A stretch of 20,911 nt of DNA from CAYNJG01 sp964397295 (GTDB taxonomy: Bacteria > Planctomycetota > Planctomycetia > Pirellulales > Pirellulaceae). How positions within the stretch are numbered: position 1 is the first letter of the stretch; the number at the start of each line of letters is the position of its first letter. A program made the translations under genes and the position numbers. This document shows, piece by piece, positions 14,799-20,911 of the stretch. The stretch is taken from assembly GCA_964397295.1 (NCBI GenBank), contig CAYNJG010000119.1:1-20911 (forward strand), in the 5' to 3' direction. The notes beneath the pieces were generated by a model. The model did no database searches and had not been told where the DNA came from. It saw nothing but the letters and a program-made list of their open reading frames with translations.

Positions 14799-15974
14799 AT
14801 GGTGAATGAACCGAACGAGAATCCGTATGCATCGCCACAGGTGCCGATTGATGCTGAGCTAGATTCTCTGCTCGAGCCGGACGAGCGGATTCAATTCTCG
14901 GGCGTCGTCGATCCGGTCACGTTACGACAAGCTCTACGCCCGAGACTGAGTTGGCCCTTTCTGGCGATCTTCATGGTTGGGTCGCTGCTATGTTGTGCGG
15001 CGGCTGGCCCTGAATTCCTGCTGCCGTGGCGAACACGAATCATCTACCGAAGCGTTCCGGAAGACGTCTTGGGGGTCATGGGCTTGGGACTGCTTGTCCT
15101 CGCCGTGATACACATCCTGTCGGTATTGTTTGGTGATCGCTGGCGAGAAAAACGCGTGTTAGCCAAGTCGCCAAGTACCTACGTCAAAGCAAAGAGCGGC
15201 TACATCAGTGCCGAGTGCCTCTTTTTAAAAGAGTCGGAGGGCGAAGCGTGGTTGTCATGGACTTCCGTCGGCCACTATCAGGTCGGCGATCAGGTACTTC
15301 TGGTCAATTGGGCCAATGGAGCAACCGGTGGCACGGTGTTCTCGCAAGACATGTTCAACAGTCGCGTCGATTTTGAGCGAGTTAAGCGGATCTTCAAACA
15401 GCACGTGAGTCCCGAGTTGAGCCAACATCGTCTTCGCGAAATGCCGGACTACTTCGAAACGGACGAAATACGTTCTCGGCAACCAACGCCCGAAGAATGC
15501 GTCGCTGAAAGCAAGAAAGAGCTCTCGCATCGTGACGCATTTCGCTACTTGATTGCGCACATTCCGCGAGAACTGATCGTCTCGTGCTGGCCACTACACG
15601 CGTACTTCGCGCTGATGCTCGCCATCACGATGGTGTTCACGATTCACTATCGTGTCTGCCTGAGCCTCGTGCTGATCGCATGGGGAGGCATACTCGGCAC
15701 GGCGATTCTTATTTCGCTCGTCCAACATCGCCACTTGTACTTTCGTGGAGCGGAGCGCTTGATCAAGTCACGCATCCAATTCACGTCACGCGAAGTCCAT
15801 TTCCAAATGACCGGTAGCTACGGCGTATTGGCGATAGATAGATTCGTGATGACCGAACACACGGATGACAAAATTGATTTCCGGGTCGAGGACGCGACCG
15901 TCAGCAGCACACTCGAGCGAAAAGACTTTAGAAGCGAGGACGATTGGCGTGCAGTTCTCGAGCTGCTGGCCTAA
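14799..15974 (+). CDS. Membrane protein with two YcxB-like halves
   Basis: The 391-residue product begins MVNEPNENPYASPQVP, the NPY-type planctomycete start. Hydrophobic segments lie at about 51-75 and 90-112, followed by a soluble block (about 125-203) resembling the YcxB C-terminal domain: a WLSWTSVGHYQVGDQVLLV strand pair, then FSQDMF and a final helix. A second membrane pair lies at about 260-308 and is followed by a similar block (about 325-390) that ends in KDFRSEDDWRAVLELL. So the protein looks like an internal duplication of a two-helix-plus-YcxB-like unit, the second with a shorter linker. YcxB-like proteins have no well-established role. The ATG at 14799 is chosen from the NPY start; there is no good ribosome binding site. 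It may be translated after the cytochrome gene 47 nt upstream. The YcxB similarity is by eye and moderate. Confidence 0.65.
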   Translation: MVNEPNENPYASPQVPIDAELDSLLEPDERIQFSGVVDPVTLRQALRPRLSWPFLAIFMVGSLLCCAAAGPEFLLPWRTRIIYRSVPEDVLGVMGLGLLVLAVIHILSVLFGDRWREKRVLAKSPSTYVKAKSGYISAECLFLKESEGEAWLSWTSVGHYQVGDQVLLVNWANGATGGTVFSQDMFNSRVDFERVKRIFKQHVSPELSQHRLREMPDYFETDEIRSRQPTPEECVAESKKELSHRDAFRYLIAHIPRELIVSCWPLHAYFALMLAITMVFTIHYRVCLSLVLIAWGGILGTAILISLVQHRHLYFRGAERLIKSRIQFTSREVHFQMTGSYGVLAIDRFVMTEHTDDKIDFRVEDATVSSTLERKDFRSEDDWRAVLELLA

Positions 15975-15995
15975 AGATTCCGTACGTTTGGACCG

Positions 15996-16322
15996 TTACA
16001 CTTCGCGAAGTTTGATCCACTCAATCCCAAGACGATAGCTGCCAGACTCGCAACGATTGAGATAGGCCACCACGCCGGTGCGTCTTTGATGGTCGTGGTC
16101 TACTTCAACACGCGGTCCGATCGTGAACGGCATGTTCGGCAGCGACAACCCAATACCCGTCGGTGATACGTCGATAACATCAACAACATGCGCTCGCCCT
16201 TCCACCCAAAGCCGCGTCTGTTCATCGATCGGCGATGTTCGCTCGTGGTTTCGGCGTTCGGAAAGCGCGAGTGGAAAATCTTCTTCGTAACCAAAGCCGA
16301 GTTCAGTGGGGTGCGAAAGCAT
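15996..16322 (-). CDS. PilZ-domain protein, probable cyclic-di-GMP receptor
   Basis: PilZ domains bind cyclic di-GMP and change the activity of an attached or partner protein. The 108-residue product is a single domain: R24-N-H-E-R28 matches the RxxxR arginine motif and D51-V-S-P-T-G56 the [D/N]xSxxG motif about 25 residues later, both ligand-contacting. The rest alternates short strands (HVVDVIDVSPTGIGLSLP, RRTGVVAYLN, YRLGIEWI) as a PilZ beta-barrel should. No membrane helix or output domain is attached, so it would act on a separate partner. It is downstream of moaA on the same strand with a 268-nt gap, so it probably has its own promoter, and it converges on the YcxB-like gene. The N-terminus could be slightly different as no strong ribosome binding site is seen. 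Confidence 0.82.
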   Translation of the reverse strand: MLSHPTELGFGYEEDFPLALSERRNHERTSPIDEQTRLWVEGRAHVVDVIDVSPTGIGLSLPNMPFTIGPRVEVDHDHQRRTGVVAYLNRCESGSYRLGIEWIKLREV

Positions 16323-16590
16323 GCGAGTTCTCGAGTGCAGCGTGTTGGGAGCGAGTGGAAACGTGACTCACAACTCTAGCTTTTTCTACGAGCCACTCGG
16401 CCAGTCTGTTGCGATTGCGACGGATATACGAGCAGTTTTTCAGAACCGGATTCAAACATATGGCCGGATGCGCGGCTGGATATGCCGACGCAGACGACGG
16501 CCGTCTCAAAACTCGGTGTGTGGTAGCGAAACACGTCTAGAGTTGGCGGCGCCGAAAGTCCTTGGCAACTTTCCCTACATACCTTTGGGC
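16323..16590. other. Spacer between moaA and the PilZ gene, no supported gene
   Basis: Downstream of moaA and upstream of the PilZ gene, both on the minus strand. Only short basic frames cross it. It should contain the PilZ promoter. I see no clear terminator for moaA; a 5-bp AAAGT/ACTTT pair just past its stop is too weak to call. Confidence 0.4.
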
Positions 16591-17589
16591 CTAGCCACCG
16601 ATTTGATACATCGCTTTAGATGGGCGAAGAAAATCCAGATCATCGCGACCGTGTCCACGTTTTTTCTCGGACAAGGAAGCTCGCACGAGATCCAATATTT
16701 GCTGGTCTGTCCCCGAGCGAATGAGCGAACGAACGTTCCACTCTTCTTCCGAGAACAAGCAGTTGCGAACGCCACCCTCTGCCGTGAGCCGCAAGCGATT
16801 GCACGCCCCACAGAATGGCTCAGAAACAGAATTGATGAAGCCTACTTTCGCTCGCGGTGCATTCTCGTCGGCAAATTCAAAGTCCGTGGCTGGCTGGCTC
16901 GAATCGATTCGCAAAGCGGGCTGAAGTTCGCCAAATTGCTGTTCGATGATCGTTCGAATCGATTCGCCCGTGAGCACATCGTCCAGCGTCCAGTTTTGGT
17001 CCGCGTCCAGCGGCATGAATTCGATGAACCGCAAATGCATGTTTTGCTCGATCGCAAATTCGACAAGCGGAATGATTTCGGATTCGGTGAGATCTTTGAT
17101 CGCAATCGCGTTGAGACGAATTTGCTCAAAGCCTGTTTGCTTCGCGACACGGATGCCATCGAGTACGCGGTGCAGCCCTTTGCGTCTAACAATCTTCTCA
17201 AAGATTTCTTCATCGAGTGTGTCGAGTGAGACGTTTAGCCGGTCGAGCCCCGCAGCTTTCAATTCACCGGCATGCTTGTCCAATAGAATGCCGTTCGTGG
17301 TGAGTGCGATGTCGCGGATACCGGGGATAGAACGCAGTTGTCGGATGAGCTCCGGTAGCTCAGCCCGCAGCAAGGGCTCTCCACCAGTAAGCCGCAGTTT
17401 GTCTACGCCCGCCGTAGCGACCACGGAGACAAAACGCACGATTTCCTCGAACGTTAGGATTTCGTCGCGAGGTTTGAATTGCACAAGCTCGTTGGGCATG
17501 CAGTAAAAGCAGCGGATGTTGCAGCGGTCGGTGACGCTGATCCGAAGGTTCGTATGCACGCGGCCGAATTTGTCTAAAAGTGGACTCAT
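16591..17589 (-). CDS. moaA: GTP 3',8-cyclase MoaA (molybdenum cofactor biosynthesis)
   Basis: MoaA is a radical SAM enzyme with two iron-sulfur clusters that, with MoaC, turns GTP into cyclic pyranopterin monophosphate in the cytoplasm. The 332-residue product, of normal length, has the SAM cluster motif C23-N-I-R-C27-F-Y-C30, TGGEPLL for SAM binding, a TTNGILL strand, LNVSLDTLD, the second cluster region F-C-G-A-C-N-R-L-R-L-T ending in a third Cys in VRNCLF, and the C-terminal G-G tail that is needed for activity in known MoaA. I chose the ATG at 17589 because it gives the normal MSPLLDKFGRVHTNLRISVT beginning; the frame is open further upstream but those residues are not MoaA-like. moaC, moaD, moaE and moeA are not in the window. 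A 14-bp palindrome lies about 47 bp upstream. Confidence 0.96.
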   Translation of the reverse strand: MSPLLDKFGRVHTNLRISVTDRCNIRCFYCMPNELVQFKPRDEILTFEEIVRFVSVVATAGVDKLRLTGGEPLLRAELPELIRQLRSIPGIRDIALTTNGILLDKHAGELKAAGLDRLNVSLDTLDEEIFEKIVRRKGLHRVLDGIRVAKQTGFEQIRLNAIAIKDLTESEIIPLVEFAIEQNMHLRFIEFMPLDADQNWTLDDVLTGESIRTIIEQQFGELQPALRIDSSQPATDFEFADENAPRAKVGFINSVSEPFCGACNRLRLTAEGGVRNCLFSEEEWNVRSLIRSGTDQQILDLVRASLSEKKRGHGRDDLDFLRPSKAMYQIGG

Positions 17590-17635
17590 GACCGCATTGT
17601 AAGTCCCAGTGAACGCGAGAGTAAGGCGCGACGGA

Positions 17636-17649
17636 TTGCGGCACCGCAA
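17636..17649. promoter_or_regulatory. Palindrome upstream of moaA
   Basis: TTGCGG-CA-CCGCAA is an inverted repeat with 6-bp arms and a 2-nt centre, 46 bp upstream of the moaA start and in the 233-nt spacer shared with the divergent PEP-CTERM gene. An operator is possible; the 2-nt centre makes an RNA hairpin unlikely without opening some pairs. Confidence 0.35.
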
Positions 17650-17822
17650 AAATTGTTGTGTTAGATATTCTACCTGATTAGACTTCGCCTTCAGGTATTT
17701 CACTTTGAAATCGCACAATTCTATTACTCTCTTGGGCTTGCTCGTGACCTTCACCAGATTTCGGTTTTGAATTTAAACAGCGACCGCTTCACTGGCCACG
17801 ATTCCCTCACGAGGATTCACAG

Positions 17823-18458
17823 ATGAGTAGCAAGTTCTTTTTCTCTCTTTGCGTAGTGGTGCTTGGGTTGGCTTCGATTACCAACGCCCAAATTGTTGAA
17901 TTTCGATTGGAGACGACCGACATCGACGGCAACGTGATCGACAGCATCGAAGACGGCAACCAGTTCGTCTTGACCGCGTTTACGAGGCAGTCCGACTTTG
18001 CTGGAGCTCCAGAAGACGGTGGCGTATTCGCAGGCTACCTAAACGTTTCTTATGACGATTCGCTGATTTCGATTGCTGGTAGCGTCGAGCACGGGCCCAA
18101 CTATCAAGTAGGTACCAACGCAGACCTTGATACGGTGGGACTGTTAGGCGATGTGGGTGGCTTTACAAGTATGACTGAACCTTTCGGCGCGTCGGAGTTG
18201 CAGCTTTGGAGCTTGCTGATGAATGCCGATAGCCAAGGCGAACTGAGTTTCGTTAGTTCAGAATCGCTTGTCTTACCCCAATTTGAAGTCCTGGTGTTCG
18301 GGAGCGACGAGCGCGTCGAGGCTGGGGATATTGCGTTTGGTAGTACAACGTTAACGATCGTACCTGAACCAAACAGTATGGCTTTGATGTTGTTGGGACT
18401 CGTGGGATGCCTTCGGCAGATCGCACCGTCTCGGCATTTCGTCCAGTCCGACTATTGA
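17823..18458 (+). CDS. Exported PEP-CTERM protein of unknown function
   Basis: The 211-residue product has a signal peptide (cleavage near NA22|Q23), a beta-rich, acidic ectodomain, and a C-terminal PEP-CTERM tail: V-P181-E-P183, a hydrophobic helix (SMALMLLGLVGCL), and basic residues after it (RQIAPSR). PEP-CTERM proteins are recognised by exosortase, trimmed, and usually released or attached to exopolysaccharide. The ectodomain's GGVFAGYLNVSYDDSLISI stretch resembles cohesin-like or similar beta-sandwich domains seen in planctomycete surface proteins, but I cannot name the family. Seven residues beyond the basic cluster make a slightly long tail. The ATG at 17823 has GAGGA about 8 nt upstream. 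No exosortase gene is in the window. Confidence 0.82.
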   Translation: MSSKFFFSLCVVVLGLASITNAQIVEFRLETTDIDGNVIDSIEDGNQFVLTAFTRQSDFAGAPEDGGVFAGYLNVSYDDSLISIAGSVEHGPNYQVGTNADLDTVGLLGDVGGFTSMTEPFGASELQLWSLLMNADSQGELSFVSSESLVLPQFEVLVFGSDERVEAGDIAFGSTTLTIVPEPNSMALMLLGLVGCLRQIAPSRHFVQSDY

Positions 18459-18476
18459 GGAGGACTAGCTAGTCGG
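18448..18476 (+). terminator. Stem-loop over the end of the PEP-CTERM gene, possible terminator
   Basis: CCGACTA (18448-18454) pairs with TAGTCGG (18470-18476) across the stop codon; an alternative fold uses the 12-bp perfect palindrome GACTAGCTAGTC (18463-18474). There is no U-tract, so termination here is unproven. A GAGGAGG run just after the stop has no start codon at a useful distance. Confidence 0.3.
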
Positions 18477-18490
18477 GCTTGCGGAAAACG

Positions 18491-18551
18491 TCCGTCAAAA
18501 CGATATTATGCGGCTTGCGATTCGCAACCCATTAGAAATAGTTTGACGGAG
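18491..18551 (+). promoter_or_regulatory. ndk: Leader fold that could hide the ndk ribosome binding site
   Basis: TCCGTCAAA (18491-18499) is perfectly complementary to TTTGACGGA (18542-18550). The 3' arm contains GGA of the ndk Shine-Dalgarno GGAG (18548-18551), 8 nt from the ATG. Between the arms lies TTGCGA-T-TCGCAA (18515-18527), a nested 6-bp inverted repeat. If the transcript begins upstream of 18491, the outer stem would sequester the ribosome binding site. This may be a temperature-sensitive or ligand-controlled switch or a translational coupling device; alternatively the repeats are DNA operators. The pairings are seen directly; the role is inferred. Confidence 0.45.
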
Positions 18552-18559
18552 TTTTCTCG

Positions 18560-19018
18560 ATGCAACGTACCTTGGTTCTTCTTAAGCCCGACTGTGTTCA
18601 ACGACGACTGATGGGGCAAGTACTTGCTCGATTCGAGGGCAAGGGCTTGAATGTGATCGCGATGAAAATGATGCAGGTCACACCCGACCTCGCCAAGCAG
18701 CACTACGCGGAACACGTTGAGAAGCCGTTCTACCCCGGTCTCGAGTCGTTCATCACGGGCGGCCCGATCGTCGCGTTCATTTTGGAAGGGTTAGAAGCAA
18801 TCCAAGTCGTGCGTGATATGCTCGGCGCAACAAACGGAATTAAGGCCGCCCCCGGCACTATTCGTGGTGACTTCAGCAACAGCCGCCAAATGAATTTGGT
18901 ACACGCCTCCGATAGCCCTGAATCCGCCAAGCGTGAGATGGATTTGTACTTCGGTGCGGACGAAATCGTCGATCATGCACCAGCTCTCACACCTTGGATG
19001 CGAGCCGACGACGAGTAA
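18560..19018 (+). CDS. ndk: Nucleoside diphosphate kinase
   Basis: NDK balances nucleoside triphosphate pools by moving the gamma phosphate of ATP through a phosphohistidine. The 152-residue product is of normal length and starts MQRTLVLLKPDCVQRRLMGQ, the usual first strand with its KPD motif. The active-site histidine is H115 in N-L-V-H-A-S-D, where the usual sequence is NxxHGSD; Ala replaces Gly beside the His, a mild change. AAPGTIRGDFS (96-106) is the conserved nucleotide-binding loop, and ADEIVDHAPALTPWM fits the C-terminal end. GGAG at 18548 sets the start. The gene is followed by a strong hairpin and has its own candidate leader fold, so it is probably a single-gene unit. Confidence 0.96.
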   Translation: MQRTLVLLKPDCVQRRLMGQVLARFEGKGLNVIAMKMMQVTPDLAKQHYAEHVEKPFYPGLESFITGGPIVAFILEGLEAIQVVRDMLGATNGIKAAPGTIRGDFSNSRQMNLVHASDSPESAKREMDLYFGADEIVDHAPALTPWMRADDE

Positions 19019-19040
19019 GTTGAGCAACTGACTACATTTA

Positions 19041-19064
19041 CCCTCCCGCAGATTTGCGGGAGGG
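19041..19064 (+). terminator. ndk: Terminator-like hairpin after ndk
   Basis: CCCTCCCGCA (19041-19050) pairs perfectly with TGCGGGAGGG (19055-19064), a GC-rich 10-bp stem with a GATT loop, 22 nt after the ndk stop. The bases that follow (TCGTCG) are not a U-tract, so it is either an imperfect terminator or a 3'-end protecting stem. Confidence 0.75.
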
Positions 19065-19154
19065 TCGTCGTGAATCCGAGGAGTAATTCGTCGCGCCCAG
19101 CGAACGCGGATTTTGTTGACGCCGCATCTCCCCAGTTAGTACGCTTTAAGCGGA

Positions 19155-19176
19155 GTCGTCACTGTTTTGTGACGGC
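19155..19176 (+). other. Hairpin in the leader of the secretin-like gene
   Basis: GTCGTCAC (19155-19162) pairs with GTGACGGC (19169-19176) with one G-U pair around a TGTTTT loop, ending 26 nt before the start codon. No U-tract follows, so it is more likely a leader structure or an operator than a terminator. Confidence 0.35.
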
Positions 19177-19202
19177 GTGTGATCTTGGAATTGGGGCGAT
19201 CT

Positions 19203-20911
19203 ATGTGGACGACAAAAAAAGCAATCGTTTTTCTCTTCGCGTTTCTGTTTCTCTTGAACGCCCCGGTGTTGGCTCAAGGCGATAGTTTTGATGGCTTCGA
19301 TGAGGACGAATCCTATGACGAATTCAGCCCACAGGTAGCGAATACAGGCGAGGCGGATCTCACTCGCGAATTCCAGCTGCTGCGTAGTTCTCACGCGCAG
19401 ACGCAAAAACGCTACGACGAAGCGATCCAACGTACAGCGGACGCGAAACTGAATGTAGCTGCGATAGTACCACCGAGAGTTGCGAAGATTCAGAAAAAGC
19501 TGGCAGCTCGACACGATTTCAGTTTCAAAGAAATCACGATTAGTGAACTCGCCGATCGGTTGCGTAACGACCTCGACGTAAACGTGCGAATCGACAAACT
19601 GGGGTTAGAAGACGCATCTATCGATCTCGACGCGGACCATCTTTCGCTAAAAGCGCCTGGCTTGAGCTATCGCACGGCATTAGAGCGGCTATTCCAGGAT
19701 CTGAACTTAACTTTCTTCGTAAGCGAAGAGAGCGGTATCGTCATCACGAACGCGGCGACGCTCTGCGAGCCACCAACATCCACACGCGTCTATCCAGTCT
19801 GGGATCTCGTGCGTTCTCCATCGAGCAACGATGAAGACGTAGCCGACTACGATACGCTCATTGATTGCATCACGAGAATTGTCGACCCCGATAGCTGGGA
19901 AGACGTGGGCGGTCCGTCCACGGTAGCCGACTACAAAGGTGTTCTATCCATATCAACTACCAATGAGAGTCACGATGACATCGTGCGGTTGCTCGCCGCA
20001 CTTCGCAGTGAACCCGTGATTGCTCCCTCCGACAAGAGACAAGAAACAATCGTCACTCGGGATTTGGCGGGCACTTACGATAGTGATTTGCAGGACAAAC
20101 TAGCCGCAAATGTCGATTTCGAATTCATTGATCAAGGACTCTCTGTTGTCCTGCAACTCCTTCAATTGAAATACAAGATCCCAATATTTCTTGACGACGG
20201 CGCACTGGCGGACGAAGGAATGGACGATGGAGAGATCGTGTCCGTCAAATTCAAGAACATAACGTTGTCTAATGCGTTGGGTGCTACGTTGTCCGAACTG
20301 GGTCTTGCCTACATAGTTGATGGCAGCGTTTTGCGCGTAACGACGAATACCGTAGCCGAAGAAGCGTTGCAAAATCGCGTCTATGCATGTCGACCTCTGA
20401 TTGATGCTATCGATCCGACCAGTCACCAACCTACATCCAAAGAATTGCAACAGTTGGCTGAGTTGATCAGCACCAGCGTCGAGCCTGACAACTGGGACTT
20501 CGTCGGCGGAACTGGGACCATTTGTGCCTTTCCTCAACGAGGTTTACTAGTTATTTCAAATACGGAAAGCGCTCATAAAAAAGTGCACAATCTTCTTTCG
20601 ACGTTACTGAACACTCGCCAAGCTGGCAACGTAGGACCTTCAAAGCAGCTTGCGCCGAGCGACGTTGTGACCAAAGCCTACATCCTGAATGATTCATTAC
20701 CGGACGAGGATACACGGCAAGGCATTGTTAAGCTTTTCCAAAACCGACTCGCAAATACAGACAACGAAGTGAACGGACGTTTCGCCGATTACTCGATAGC
20801 GGTCGTCGGTAAAAAACTTGTCGTTTCTCATCGTCGGGATGCCCAACGCACAATTCAAAGTGTCTTGCAGAAACTGGGCATCGTGGATTCACCGGAAACG
20901 TGGGGCGATTC
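19203..20911 (+). CDS. Exported protein with tandem secretin/STN-like modules (cut by window edge)
   Basis: The frame is open from the ATG at 19203 to the right edge (569 full codons). The start has GGGG at 19193-19196 and gives a signal peptide, MWTTKKAIVFLFAFLFLLNA, cleaved near VLA|Q. A low-complexity Asp/Glu-rich piece follows (GDSFDGFDEDESYDE). Then come alternating modules: STN-like (about 106-183), a 'YPVWDLV...DPDSWEDVGG' module (about 193-268), a second STN-like module (about 302-380), a matching 'VYACRPLI...EPDNWDFVGG' module (about 393-469), and a third partner-like stretch (about 492-561). STN domains occur at the N-terminus of secretins and TonB receptors. The secretin barrel is not in view, so it could be a type II/IV-like secretin or a stand-alone repeat protein. 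Repeats and export signal are seen; the role is inferred. Confidence 0.75.
   Translation, partial: MWTTKKAIVFLFAFLFLLNAPVLAQGDSFDGFDEDESYDEFSPQVANTGEADLTREFQLLRSSHAQTQKRYDEAIQRTADAKLNVAAIVPPRVAKIQKKLAARHDFSFKEITISELADRLRNDLDVNVRIDKLGLEDASIDLDADHLSLKAPGLSYRTALERLFQDLNLTFFVSEESGIVITNAATLCEPPTSTRVYPVWDLVRSPSSNDEDVADYDTLIDCITRIVDPDSWEDVGGPSTVADYKGVLSISTTNESHDDIVRLLAALRSEPVIAPSDKRQETIVTRDLAGTYDSDLQDKLAANVDFEFIDQGLSVVLQLLQLKYKIPIFLDDGALADEGMDDGEIVSVKFKNITLSNALGATLSELGLAYIVDGSVLRVTTNTVAEEALQNRVYACRPLIDAIDPTSHQPTSKELQQLAELISTSVEPDNWDFVGGTGTICAFPQRGLLVISNTESAHKKVHNLLSTLLNTRQAGNVGPSKQLAPSDVVTKAYILNDSLPDEDTRQGIVKLFQNRLANTDNEVNGRFADYSIAVVGKKLVVSHRRDAQRTIQSVLQKLGIVDSPETWGD

Noticed and set aside
16306..17229. 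Long open plus-strand frame opposite moaA
   Set aside because: It lies wholly over the PilZ start, the spacer and moaA, has no ribosome binding site, and its composition is that of an antisense frame of a real gene.

Overview
The window looks like a piece of a planctomycete chromosome, most likely of the Pirellulales/Rhodopirellula kind. The evidence is the gene content: a DUF1559 protein with a type IV prepilin N-terminus and H-X9-DG tail, an exported sulfatase, a large exported PVC-type beta-propeller/HEAT/cytochrome c protein, a PEP-CTERM protein, two proteins with an 'NPY' N-terminus (MANPY, NENPY) common in that phylum, and a long exported protein with secretin-like repeats. Most genes stand alone or in pairs, on both strands, with short intergenic spacers, and there is no sign of a phage, transposon, integron or CRISPR array.

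Layout. 1-459 (minus): N-terminal part of a Fic-family AMP-transferase running off the left edge, preceded by a cluster of TGTCAATT/AATTGACA sites. 545-1182: apparently non-coding. 1183-1617: small lipoprotein. 1725-3319 (minus): polytopic signal-peptidase-I-like protein and a small membrane protein. 3453-4952: a Nudix hydrolase and a class 3 lipase, probably one operon. 4977-5374 (minus): small membrane protein that appears split by a frameshift. 5746-8517: LemA plus a long M48 (HtpX-like) membrane metalloprotease, a pairing known across bacteria, with a strong hairpin between the genes. 8659-10203: exported sulfatase, tail to tail with the DUF1559 pseudopilin (10205-11266, minus). 11458-14751: PVC-type dehydrogenase/cytochrome c protein, with a 16-bp perfect palindrome just ahead of its ribosome binding site. 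14799-15974: membrane protein with two YcxB-like halves. 15996-17589 (minus): PilZ-domain protein and MoaA. 17823-18458: PEP-CTERM protein. 18560-19018: nucleoside diphosphate kinase, with an inverted repeat that could hide its Shine-Dalgarno sequence, followed by a strong terminator-like hairpin. 19203-20911: exported protein with tandem secretin-like modules, cut by the right edge.

The genes do not form one pathway. Much of the content concerns the cell envelope: exported, lipid-anchored or membrane proteins, a signal peptidase, a membrane protease pair and a pseudopilin. The sulfatase and the PVC-type cytochrome protein fit a polysaccharide-degrading lifestyle. I found no convincing new multi-gene system. 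The best leads are regulatory: the operator-like cluster before the Fic gene, the ndk leader, and the palindrome before the cytochrome gene. The split membrane gene and the secretin-like repeat protein are also worth attention.
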